DNA from: a virus
Virus record (IMG/VR): IMGVR_UViG_3300036864_000076
Span: 1-37,877 of that record
Length of the DNA stretch: 37,877 nucleotides
Strand: one strand, 5' to 3'
The notes beneath the pieces were generated by a model, which ran no database searches, had not been told where the DNA came from, and saw only the letters and a list, made by a program, of their open reading frames with translations. The translations under genes and the position numbers were made by a program. Shown one piece after another: positions 24,057-30,142 of this stretch; positions within the stretch are counted from its first letter, which is position 1, and every line of letters starts with the position of its first letter.

Positions 24057-24397
24057 GCACCCCCGTCATCGCCCGGCCGTTCGAGATCAAACAGCACGAC
24101 CTCGAGCCGCCGCTGATCATCGACCTCTCAGGTTCGGCCGGCGACCTGTCCACCGTGAGCTCATGGAAGGTAATCGGCTCCCGCGCCGGCACAGTCGTGT
24201 TCACTGACACGGCCCCGACCGTGACCGTGGGCTCGCCAGTCACGACTGCGGCGGTCAAGCACACTTGGACTGCGCCGCAGACCGACACCGCTGGCAAGCT
24301 GCAGGTCGAGGCTGAGGCGACATGGCCCGGCGGCCGCAAACAGACCTTCCCCGCCAACGGGTACGTGATCGTGAACGTGGTTCCCGATCTGGCCTGA
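24053..24397 (+). CDS. Baseplate/BppU-like N-terminal domain protein, 114 aa
   Basis: Protein of 114 residues, ATGA-coupled to the repeat protein. The FEIKQHDLEPPLIIDLSGSA opening, then WKVIGSRAG and VKHTWTAPQTDTAGKLQVEA, fit the small beta domain found at the N terminus of BppU-like upper baseplate and many actinophage late proteins. It is the last gene of the late operon and is followed immediately by a strong hairpin. Confidence 0.68.
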   Translation: MSTPVIARPFEIKQHDLEPPLIIDLSGSAGDLSTVSSWKVIGSRAGTVVFTDTAPTVTVGSPVTTAAVKHTWTAPQTDTAGKLQVEAEATWPGGRKQTFPANGYVIVNVVPDLA

Positions 24398-24401
24398 AGC
24401 C

Positions 24402-24438
24402 CGGAAGGCTCCCGCAATCCAACAGCGGGGGCCTTCCG
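24402..24438 (+). terminator. Strong hairpin between convergent operons (late operon end)
   Basis: CGGAAGGCTCCCGC (24402-24415) and GCGGGGGCCTTCCG (24425-24438) form a 14-bp stem with a single T/G wobble and a 9-nt loop. It begins 4 nt after the last late gene and faces the end of the minus-strand lysogeny genes, so it could stop transcription from both sides. There is no long U-tract, as is common in actinobacteria. Confidence 0.82.
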
Positions 24439-24469
24439 CCGGAGAGCCTATCCCCGGACCGGGCTGGAT

Positions 24470-24667
24470 CTATCGTTCCTCGATGTGCTCGGATATGACC
24501 TGCACCGTGACGGTGAAGCCAGCATCGCGCAGGCCCTTAGCCATCGCATCGGCCATAACCTCAGCCTCGTGCGATTCGACACTGTGTAGGGACAACTCGA
24601 AATGGCCACCACGGAAGTACCCATCACGCACCACCAATAGCCGGGTGGTTGGTTCACTGCCAGTCAT
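24470..24667 (-). CDS. Hypothetical protein, 65 aa, end of lysogeny operon
   Basis: Sixty-five residues on the minus strand, its ATG overlapping the stop of the gene before it. Alternating strands and helix (TRLLVVRDGYFRGGHFELSL, then EVMADAMAKGLRDAGFTVTV) suggest a small alpha-beta fold. No family is recognised. As the last gene of the repressor-integrase operon it is probably expressed in the lysogen. Confidence 0.6.
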   Translation of the reverse strand: MTGSEPTTRLLVVRDGYFRGGHFELSLHSVESHEAEVMADAMAKGLRDAGFTVTVQVISEHIEER

Positions 24668-25149
24668 CAGAACGTTGCCTCCGCCGTGACCCGATCGAAC
24701 GACTGACTGGCATCACCATCCGGGATGCAGTTCAGCGTCCCGATCTGACGGGGTTCGAGATCACTGCTGTTGCACATCACATTCCCGACGACCTCATCAC
24801 CGTGTAAGAGCTTGACGTGGAAGAACGCGGTTGATGTCCGATCCGAGATGTTCTGGACTTTGCCGGTGACGTCAAACTCTCCGGCCGTGTTGATGACCTT
24901 CCATCCAGCGAGTGTCTGATGCTTCCCGATCGTGAACGCCTGGCCCACCACCACCGACCGCGGCGTACTCCTACCAGGCGTTGCCTCGGTGTCCTTCGCG
25001 GCCTCGTTGCCCACTGCGACGATGAACGCCACACACCCGCCCATCATCACCACGAAGATGACAGCGAGGACGATGAACACGTTGCGGACGCGATGGCCTT
25101 TCTTGGCCGGCGGCGCCGGCTGATATGGGTACTGCTGCTGCTCTGTCAT
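24667..25149 (-). CDS. Membrane-anchored protein with DUF4352-like extracellular domain
   Basis: Protein of 160 residues. A Pro/Gln/Tyr-rich N terminus (MTEQQQYPYQPAPPAKKG) precedes one membrane helix (NVFIVLAVIFVVMMGGCVAF); the MGGC could be a weak lipobox. The outer part (about 60-160) has a beta pattern 'GWKVINTAGEFDVTGKVQNI' and 'FFHVKLLHGDEVVG', like DUF4352/FxLYD immunoglobulin-like domains. Such proteins are common in actinobacteria and in the lysogeny region of their phages. A superinfection-exclusion or surface role in the lysogen is possible (inference). Confidence 0.75.
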   Translation of the reverse strand: MTEQQQYPYQPAPPAKKGHRVRNVFIVLAVIFVVMMGGCVAFIVAVGNEAAKDTEATPGRSTPRSVVVGQAFTIGKHQTLAGWKVINTAGEFDVTGKVQNISDRTSTAFFHVKLLHGDEVVGNVMCNSSDLEPRQIGTLNCIPDGDASQSFDRVTAEATF

Positions 25150-25364
25150 GGCGTCTCTTCCTCGGTGCCGTTGACCGGATGGGAGTCGACCTCGATGGTC
25201 AACTCGACCGATGTGCCGTCAGGGCTGACGACTGCGCCACGTACGACACCCTCGCGTGCAGAACCATCCGGCATGTTGACCCTGATCGTCTTACCAATCT
25301 GCGAATCGAACGCCGTCGAGTCGAACCGCTCGCCGGGACTTGCTGGATATGTGAAGGTCATCAT
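25146..25364 (-). CDS. Hypothetical protein, 72 aa, downstream of integrase
   Basis: Seventy-two residues, ATG 25364 overlapping the integrase stop (ATGA), with a second ATG 3 nt later. Mostly beta-like with the acidic end VNGTEEETP. No domain is recognised. The tight coupling to integrase and to the membrane protein after it supports a real gene in one lysogeny operon. Confidence 0.6.
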   Translation of the reverse strand: MMTFTYPASPGERFDSTAFDSQIGKTIRVNMPDGSAREGVVRGAVVSPDGTSVELTIEVDSHPVNGTEEETP

Positions 25365-26173
25365 GCTGACAGTCTCCTGACCGCGGACGTCTTTGCCCGC
25401 GACTCGACCTGCGTGTAGATCTGCGTGGACGCCACCGAACGGTGACGCATCAACTCCTGAACAACCCTCAGATCACCGGACTGCCGCAGCGTCTCGGTGC
25501 CGAACCAGTGCCGCAGCTGGTGGGCGGTGACGTGATACCCGGCGCGGGTGAACGCGGCCGCTATCGTCCTCGACACCGCCTTCGCCGCCACATGCCCATG
25601 ATCACGGCCGGGGAACCACCATCCGACCACTGGGTAGCCGCGGGTCAGTTGCGCGACCAGTGGATGCACCGGCATCCACTCACCGCTGCCACCCTTCCCG
25701 ACCACGTAGAACCGGTCCCCGTCGAAGTCTTGTCCGGTGACGCGGGCGATCTCGCAGCAGCGGAGCCCGGCGTACAGGCCGAGGACGATGTAGGCGCGGA
25801 CCCGGCGCGGCGCCCCGGTGAGGACCGCGTGGATCGCGTCGCCCGGCGCCGGGCGTGGTACCGCCCGCGGTGTCCTCGGCGAGCGCAGCAGCGTCGTCGG
25901 GTCATCGGCGCGTAGGCCTTGTTCGAGCAGCCACCGGTGCCATTGGCGGGCGGTGATCAGGTAGGTGCGGCGGGTCCAGTCGTTGTGGCAGTCGGCGAGC
26001 CACGCGACGATCTGGGCGGTGGTGAAGGTGACCGGATCGGGGTTGCCGCTGTGGTTCATCAGGGCGCGGATGCCGTAGAGCCGGGTGGTGACGGTGTTCT
26101 CACTGCCGCCGTTGGCTTGGATCCACTGTGTCCAGGCGATCAGGTACTGCGTGTGCATGGTGTTCCCCCTCAT
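25361..26173 (-). CDS. int: Tyrosine recombinase (integrase)
   Basis: Protein of 270 residues from ATG 26173, which overlaps the repressor stop and has GGGGGGAG 8 nt upstream. An alternative start 5 codons in (26158) also has a good site (GAGGGGGAA). Residues 10-85 form the SAM-like core-binding domain. The catalytic set is R138 (LRCCE), K160, H218 and R221 (HQLRH), H244 and the nucleophile Y253 (QIYTQV). It inserts the phage at a host attB and, with an excision factor, removes it. It lacks the N-terminal arm-type domain of lambda integrase, so it may use a short attP. No attP could be identified. Confidence 0.94.
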   Translation of the reverse strand: MRGNTMHTQYLIAWTQWIQANGGSENTVTTRLYGIRALMNHSGNPDPVTFTTAQIVAWLADCHNDWTRRTYLITARQWHRWLLEQGLRADDPTTLLRSPRTPRAVPRPAPGDAIHAVLTGAPRRVRAYIVLGLYAGLRCCEIARVTGQDFDGDRFYVVGKGGSGEWMPVHPLVAQLTRGYPVVGWWFPGRDHGHVAAKAVSRTIAAAFTRAGYHVTAHQLRHWFGTETLRQSGDLRVVQELMRHRSVASTQIYTQVESRAKTSAVRRLSA

Positions 26174-26508
26174 GCTGCTCGCTCCCCCCGAGCGTCAAGG
26201 TCACTCACGCTAGTCCGGTGGTGACTGGTTGTGAAGGGGATGACGTTAGAACTACCGGTACTCCCTTGTGCCGCGATCTCTCCGCCACGGAGCCATTCGT
26301 AGGGCACGCCGGTGCGCAGTGCCCAGAGGCGGATGGTCTGGGTTGAGGGTTCGATGCGGCCGTTGATCCATGTGGACACGGTGTTGCGGGCGACGCCGAG
26401 GTAGTCGGCCATCTCTTGGACCCCGACGCCTGATGTGCGTAGGGACTTGCGCATGCGGTCCGCCAGATCCCATTCAGGTGGCGCACCCCCGAAGGCACTA
26501 GTGCTCAT
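26170..26508 (-). CDS. XRE-family HTH repressor (immunity repressor candidate)
   Basis: Protein of 112 residues. A helix-turn-helix lies at about 28-51 (VGVQEMADYLGVARNTVSTW). The following IEPSTQTIRLWALRTGVPYE fits XRE domains, and the last 35 residues are flexible. It is divergent from the early operon across a 90-nt region with repeated half-sites, the classic place for a lysogeny repressor. No peptidase or dimerisation domain of the LexA type is present, so induction by RecA self-cleavage is unlikely. It is cotranscribed with the integrase (4-nt overlap). Confidence 0.86.
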   Translation of the reverse strand: MSTSAFGGAPPEWDLADRMRKSLRTSGVGVQEMADYLGVARNTVSTWINGRIEPSTQTIRLWALRTGVPYEWLRGGEIAAQGSTGSSNVIPFTTSHHRTSVSDLDARGERAA

Positions 26509-26515
26509 GCACCGA

Positions 26516-26590
26516 GTGTTGCACTATCACGCCTAGTAGTGCAACACCAGATGACACCAAGGGTTGTGCACCATCTGACATTGTGCAACA
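26516..26590. promoter_or_regulatory. Divergent control region with repeated TGTTGCAC/GTGCAACA half-sites
   Basis: An 11-bp perfect inverted repeat GTGTTGCACTA (26516-26526) and TAGTGCAACAC (26537-26547), 10 nt apart, is followed by GTGCACCA (26566-26573, one mismatch) and GTGCAACA (26583-26590, exact). The sites lie between the repressor (minus) and the first early gene (plus), so they are likely operators. I cannot assign the -10 and -35 hexamers with confidence. Confidence 0.75.
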
Positions 26591-26598
26591 GTCGTGGC

Positions 26599-26802
26599 AT
26601 GACAGACCGTGAGCCGAAGTACATCCCGACCGCCGAGGTCTGCGCTCGGCTCGGCATCGACAAGAGCACCGTCAGCCGGTGGGTGGCGTCCGGGAAGCTC
26701 ACCCCCGCGCTTCGCTCGCCGGCAGCGATGTGGTTCGACCCCGCCGATATCGACAAGGTCAAGGCCGAGCTCGATGCGGCCGCGAACGGGGCCAACGCAT
26801 GA
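26599..26802 (+). CDS. Small HTH protein (excisionase- or Cro-like)
   Basis: Sixty-seven residues from ATG 26599. It is a winged-helix/MerR-like DNA-binding protein: IPTAEVCARLGIDKSTVSRW as the helix-turn-helix, then VASGKLTPALRS and a wing with MWFDPADIDKVKAEL. Size and layout fit phage excisionases and small regulators. Being the first gene opposite the repressor, it may be a Cro-type regulator, an excisionase, or both. The start is 8 nt after a half-site, so its transcript would have a very short leader. Confidence 0.78.
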   Translation: MTDREPKYIPTAEVCARLGIDKSTVSRWVASGKLTPALRSPAAMWFDPADIDKVKAELDAAANGANA

Positions 26803-27494
26803 GCGCCGACTACCCGTCCGCCAGGAAGCGCACGGAAGCATGGATCGATCGAATCAAGGCCGCTGGGGCTGACAAGGCTAAGTGGGACGTTGCCATCGAT
26901 GCCGACAGCTTGGCGCGGGCCGCCGATCTCAACTACATCTACGCCGAGATGTCTTGGGTACGCGACATGCCAGTTTCGAAGCCGAAGCGGCGAGGTCGCC
27001 GAGTGGACCCGAAGTCCCGCGAGCAGTTCGCGAAGTGGGTCAAGCAGACCTATGGCTGGGGCAGTAAGCAGCGGTTGAACCAGTTGCAGGCCGCGCACGA
27101 ACTCCTGCCTATTCTGTCCACCGCGGTGGACAGAATACGGCCCACTGGCGAGCGCTGTCTTCGTCCTCTCGGCCGGCTCCGCGCTCAGGGCTATGGTGCT
27201 CAGCAAGCCCAGGTGTGGGCTGCGGCATGCGAGATGGCCGATGGCGAGTGCCCGACACCAGCGCAGGTCAGCCGTGCGGTGAGTGAGTTCCTCGATCGAT
27301 TCAAGCCGACCGTCAACACAGCGGCCGACCCGCGGACTCCAGCCGAGAAGCGTGCCGCCCGCCGCGCCCGGCTCGTCGCCGAGTTCGACGCCATCCTCAG
27401 CGAGGACAACGCGCTCGCCGACGCCACCGTCAAGGAACTCATCCGCCACTACAACGACCACCAGAAGGTTCTGCGCGCGGAGAAGTCCGCATGA
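26799..27494 (+). CDS. Putative DNA-binding protein with ParB-region-like segment
   Basis: Protein of 231 residues, ATGA-coupled. The middle (about 68-95) is a Lys/Arg-rich stretch with FAKWVKQTYGWGSKQRLNQL. Residues about 110-165 contain RCLRPLGRLRAQGYGAQQAQ, VWAAACEMADGECPTPAQV and 'SRAVSEFL', which resembles the segment following the ParB nuclease-like domain in many phage and mobile-element ParB-type proteins (RPL-x-x-L ... VW-x-x-A-x-E ... TPAxV). The ParB catalytic domain itself is absent. The gene carries a perfect 28-bp palindrome at 27110-27137. A segregation, regulator or replication role is possible; I am not sure. Confidence 0.6.
   Translation: MSADYPSARKRTEAWIDRIKAAGADKAKWDVAIDADSLARAADLNYIYAEMSWVRDMPVSKPKRRGRRVDPKSREQFAKWVKQTYGWGSKQRLNQLQAAHELLPILSTAVDRIRPTGERCLRPLGRLRAQGYGAQQAQVWAAACEMADGECPTPAQVSRAVSEFLDRFKPTVNTAADPRTPAEKRAARRARLVAEFDAILSEDNALADATVKELIRHYNDHQKVLRAEKSA
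27110..27137. repeat. Perfect 28-bp palindrome inside coding sequence
   Basis: TATTCTGTCCACCG is followed directly by its exact reverse complement CGGTGGACAGAATA, with no spacer and no mismatch. It encodes ILSTAVDRI within the ParB-like gene. A perfect 28-bp palindrome is not expected by chance in 38 kb, so it is likely a protein-binding site or a strong RNA hairpin. Confidence 0.92.
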
Positions 27495-27808
27495 CGTTCC
27501 TCGACGGGACCTGTCAGTTCTGCCACCGCTCCTACCGGACTGTGCAGTGCAGCAGGAGCGACCACTATCGGACCTGTCTTGATCTGGCGTGGGACGCAGC
27601 CGAGAAGGCCTTCGTCTCCTATGCCTGTCAGCATCCCGACCAGCAGCAGGCGCCCATCAGTCCGGCACAGCAGGGGCGCCGCCATCCCTATGAGGACGTG
27701 CGTCCCGAGTACAGCGGCTACTGCGTCATCGACGGATGCGCGTGCCCCTGTCATCGCAATGAGGTGCGCGACGAGATCCAGCTTGAGGAAGTGGGCGCGG
27801 ATGGTTGA
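27491..27808 (+). CDS. Small Cys-rich protein, 105 aa
   Basis: Protein of 105 residues coupled by ATGA. It has C8-x2-C11, then C20 and C29, and a second group near residues 77-87 (GYCVIDGCACPCHR), so it may hold two zinc sites. The rest is helical and polar. No family is recognised. One of several Cys-rich early proteins in this operon. Confidence 0.62.
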   Translation: MTFLDGTCQFCHRSYRTVQCSRSDHYRTCLDLAWDAAEKAFVSYACQHPDQQQAPISPAQQGRRHPYEDVRPEYSGYCVIDGCACPCHRNEVRDEIQLEEVGADG

Positions 27809-28139
27809 CGACATCCGCACACGCCTTCAACGCAACCGCGCATACGGACTCACGAGACGCCACCAAGAACGACTGGAACGACACCGAGCGAAGGAAGAGG
27901 CAGCACACATGGCCGAGAAGTCGAAGCGTGACCCATTTGAACCCTGGATGAACGGCTTCAACTACGACCAGGCGTTCGATGGCAACACGTGGACGCTGAC
28001 CAAGGGCGAGGATTTCGACCAGTCGCCCTCCACCGTCGCGGCCAAGCTGCGCAGTGAGTACGAGCGTCGGTTCGGGTCCTTGGAGATCAAGGTCGACGGC
28101 GACGCCATCTACGTGCGCCGGATCGCAGCAACCCGCTGA
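27801..28139 (+). CDS. Hypothetical basic protein, 112 aa
   Basis: The N-terminal third is strongly basic (TRLQRNRAYGLTRRHQERLE), followed by an acidic/aromatic middle with PFEPWMNGFNYDQAFDG and an alpha-beta end. ATG 27801 overlaps the upstream stop. A second start at ATG 27909 has the better GAAGGAAGAGG site, which would drop the basic part and give 76 residues. Unknown family. Two hairpins follow the stop. Confidence 0.58.
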   Translation: MVDDIRTRLQRNRAYGLTRRHQERLERHRAKEEAAHMAEKSKRDPFEPWMNGFNYDQAFDGNTWTLTKGEDFDQSPSTVAAKLRSEYERRFGSLEIKVDGDAIYVRRIAATR

Positions 28140-28146
28140 CCCGGGG

Positions 28147-28179
28147 CGGCCGCCCGGTGACCCCTCCCCCGGGCGGCCG
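28147..28179 (+). terminator. Hairpin 1 of a tandem pair in the early operon
   Basis: CGGCCGCCCGG (28147-28157) and CCGGGCGGCCG (28169-28179) are perfect complements over 11 bp with an 11-nt loop. It starts 8 nt after a stop codon. Very GC-rich, with no U-tract. Confidence 0.6.
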
Positions 28180-28197
28180 GCCCGCACCACAAGAAAC

Positions 28198-28234
28198 GGT
28201 CCCCCGCAGCCTGCCTGGCCGAACGCGGGGGACC
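28198..28234 (+). terminator. Hairpin 2 of the tandem pair
   Basis: GGTCCCCCGC (28198-28207) and GCGGGGGACC (28225-28234) pair perfectly over 10 bp with a 17-nt loop. With hairpin 1 it fills the 120-nt gap before the next gene. The pair may terminate or attenuate early transcription, or the downstream genes may have their own promoter. Confidence 0.6.
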
Positions 28235-28259
28235 ACGAAAGAACAAGGGGAGTGTAGCA

Positions 28260-28406
28260 ATGAGGTACCACAATCCGATGCTCGGCGCGGATGACCCGTC
28301 CTGGTACGACTGCGGCATCCGGGTGTTGACCGGGCTGCTGCTCGTCATGGCTGGCGCGGTTGGGGCGCTCCTGGCCCTGTGGCTGCGGTTCGGCGGCGCA
28401 TCATGA
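28260..28406 (+). CDS. Single-span membrane protein, 48 aa
   Basis: Forty-eight residues from ATG 28260, with AAGGGGAG about 9 nt upstream. Residues 22-42 are one hydrophobic helix (VLTGLLLVMAGAVGALLALW) and the end is short and basic. Coupled by ATGA to the next gene. First gene after the paired hairpins. Function unknown. Confidence 0.55.
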   Translation: MRYHNPMLGADDPSWYDCGIRVLTGLLLVMAGAVGALLALWLRFGGAS

Positions 28407-28660
28407 CCGGCGTTCGGACGGGCGGCGACCTGGCCGACCTGCCGCACTCGTTCGGCGTGCACTGTACGGCGAACGCCAAGCGCAGACACAAGGTATGCCC
28501 CGGCTGCGACGGGGACTGCTCACCTGTTGGCCTGCCTCGGTTGGCTTACACGTTCGAGCTCTGCGATTGCGGCGGTACGGGGCCATCAGGCGGGCCGCCG
28601 TTCACGCACCTGGTCGAGCAGATCTGGCATCGCAATTGCCTCACCACCGAGAACGGCTGA
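28403..28660 (+). CDS. Cys-rich protein, 85 aa
   Basis: Eighty-five residues with cysteines at the CPGCDGDC and CDCGG clusters plus H/C residues near both ends (FGVHC, HRNC), so one or two zinc sites are likely. ATG 28403 overlaps the preceding stop. No family is recognised. It resembles the many small zinc-ribbon-like proteins of actinophage early regions. Confidence 0.6.
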   Translation: MTGVRTGGDLADLPHSFGVHCTANAKRRHKVCPGCDGDCSPVGLPRLAYTFELCDCGGTGPSGGPPFTHLVEQIWHRNCLTTENG

Positions 28661-28665
28661 CCACG

Positions 28666-28908
28666 ATGATTACCATCGCGCAGGTCGCGAACCTGGAAGT
28701 GAACGTCGCCCGCTGGGCAACCCGCAACGTCGACGTCCCACAGCCCGACGTGTGGAAGGCCGCGACCGCGATCATCGAGGGCATCGACGAAATCCTCGCC
28801 GCGCTGTACCTGCTGCGGGGTCGGACGTGTTCGGAGATCCGGCAGCACCAGGACTTGTATCACGCGCGGGTGGATGCGCTGGCAGCCGAGAGGCAGGCCC
28901 TGCCGTGA
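28666..28908 (+). CDS. Hypothetical helical protein, 80 aa
   Basis: Mostly helical (VWKAATAIIEGIDEILAALY, SEIRQHQDLYHARVDALAAE) and begins 5 nt after the preceding stop. GTGA overlap with the next gene. Coiled-coil potential in the C-terminal half. No family recognised. Confidence 0.6.
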   Translation: MITIAQVANLEVNVARWATRNVDVPQPDVWKAATAIIEGIDEILAALYLLRGRTCSEIRQHQDLYHARVDALAAERQALP

Positions 28909-29174
28909 GCCATCGACTGGACCCGCAGGAACTGTTCGACGATGCGGCCGCGCTGCTCGCCCATAACGCCGACCCGCAACGGCTGGTGGCCGACCTCTTA
29001 AAGACGATCCGCCAGCAGGACAACCGGCTGAACGCAATCCATGACAGCTACTCGCACAACGACAAGGTGGCATGGGAGCGCGTCGACGTAGCGGAGAAGG
29101 AGCGCAACGAGTACCGCGAGGCGCTGCGCGTCGTCAAGCGAGCAGTGCGCGACATCCGGTTGGGGCGGGACTGA
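28905..29174 (+). CDS. Hypothetical coiled-coil protein, 89 aa
   Basis: Starts at GTG 28905 inside the GTGA overlap. The sequence is charged and helical (QELFDDAAALLAHNADPQRL, WERVDVAEKERNEYREALRV), ending in an arginine-rich run. It may oligomerise. No known family; gene coupling supports it. Confidence 0.58.
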   Translation: MSHRLDPQELFDDAAALLAHNADPQRLVADLLKTIRQQDNRLNAIHDSYSHNDKVAWERVDVAEKERNEYREALRVVKRAVRDIRLGRD

Positions 29175-29398
29175 TGCGCATCTTCGAGCTGGTGCGGCAT
29201 GAGGACGTCACCGGCCTGTCCGGGACCGGCGTCATCGCCGAGGGCGTCGCCTTCACCGACGGGACCGTGGTCCTGCGCTGGGTCACCGAGCACCGGTCCA
29301 CCGCGGTCTGGCCGTCCATCGCCGACGTTGAAGCGGTCCACGGGCATCAGGGGATGACCGAGGTCCACTGGCGATCCAACGGAAGGCCCTTCTCATGA
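29174..29398 (+). CDS. Hypothetical protein, 74 aa
   Basis: Starts at ATG 29174 in a TGATG junction. The pattern 'VRHEDVTGLSGTGVIAEGVA' then 'FTDGTVVLRWVTEHRSTAVW' recalls small actinomycete proteins of the 'HxxDVSGxSGTGxVAEG' type seen in both hosts and phages, so it is probably a member of that uncharacterised family (from memory). Beta-strand rich. Function unknown. Confidence 0.68.
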   Translation: MRIFELVRHEDVTGLSGTGVIAEGVAFTDGTVVLRWVTEHRSTAVWPSIADVEAVHGHQGMTEVHWRSNGRPFS

Positions 29399-29706
29399 GC
29401 GAGACGGAGAAGGCGGCCATGCTCGCCACCGCGATCCGCCGCTACCGCCGCGCCCGCGTCGCCGAACACGGCATGGCCGTCAACGTGTGGCGCAGCAGCG
29501 AAGACGTCGAACCCGCCGAGACGATTTGGCTGCCCGACGACATGTTCGACCACTACACGTGGGGCCTAGGCGGGTTCCCACTCCAGACGGCACCGGGTCA
29601 CATCGGGTACGACGTGCTGGCCCGCATGATCGACAGGGCCCTGCCGGCGGCGACTGTGCCGCTGGACGACGAGGCCCGCTACCTGGGAAGCGAGGTGGCG
29701 GACTGA
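29395..29706 (+). CDS. Hypothetical protein, 103 aa
   Basis: Helical N terminus (TEKAAMLATAIRRYRRARVA) followed by an aspartate- and tryptophan-rich middle (ETIWLPDDMFDHYTWGLGGF) and an acidic end. ATGA overlap with the previous gene. No family recognised. It sits mid-operon among other small early genes. Confidence 0.58.
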   Translation: MSETEKAAMLATAIRRYRRARVAEHGMAVNVWRSSEDVEPAETIWLPDDMFDHYTWGLGGFPLQTAPGHIGYDVLARMIDRALPAATVPLDDEARYLGSEVAD

Positions 29707-29912
29707 TGGGGCACCGCAAGCGTGTCGTCCTGGGCCCGGACGATTTCCAGCCGGATCCGGTTGACCTGCCGTATGAGCCGCGGCCGTTGAAGCCGGGCGA
29801 GGAGCCCTGCGGATATGCCGGGTGTCTTGTGCCGATCACCCGGATCGGCGGTCGCGTGTTCCATGTCGCGAAGCCTGCTCATCCACATCGACCACGGCGG
29901 GCGGCCCACTGA
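29706..29912 (+). CDS. Hypothetical protein, 68 aa
   Basis: TGATG start. Polar and proline-rich; a CGYAGC pair plus histidines near the end (HVAKPAHPHRP) could bind metal. Ends with a TGATG overlap to the next gene. No family recognised. Confidence 0.5.
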   Translation: MGHRKRVVLGPDDFQPDPVDLPYEPRPLKPGEEPCGYAGCLVPITRIGGRVFHVAKPAHPHRPRRAAH

Positions 29913-30142
29913 TGGCTGAACAGGGCCCACCATCCTCAGAGCTTGATGAGGTCGCCGGCATCATGCGGGTCATCCTCCGCGACACGGATGCGCGGCGACG
30001 CAGCGAACACATGGAGACCGCCGTTCTAGCTGCGGCGTTCGCGCTCGCGTTCCCTGGCGAGCTGTCCCGCCGGGTGCTGGTCGACACCCTGCGCACGTTG
30101 CGCGACGACATGCCCCACGGGGACAGCGAGGACCACCGATGA
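29912..30142 (+). CDS. Hypothetical helical protein, 76 aa
   Basis: Helical and charged (ELDEVAGIMRVILRDTDARR, ELSRRVLVDTLRTLRDDMPH). TGATG start and ATGA overlap with the Erf-like gene, so it may act with it. No family recognised. Confidence 0.58.
   Translation: MAEQGPPSSELDEVAGIMRVILRDTDARRRSEHMETAVLAAAFALAFPGELSRRVLVDTLRTLRDDMPHGDSEDHR

Noticed and set aside
25300-25340. GGTTCGACTCG-like sequence (minus strand) near int, considered as attP core
   Set aside because: It encodes ordinary residues of the 72-aa protein, forms no tRNA T-stem, and cannot be tied to a host tRNA from sequence alone.
26539-26598. Upstream extension of the small HTH gene to ATG 26539
   Set aside because: The extra residues lie across the operator half-sites and are not HTH-like; ATG 26599 gives the normal family length.
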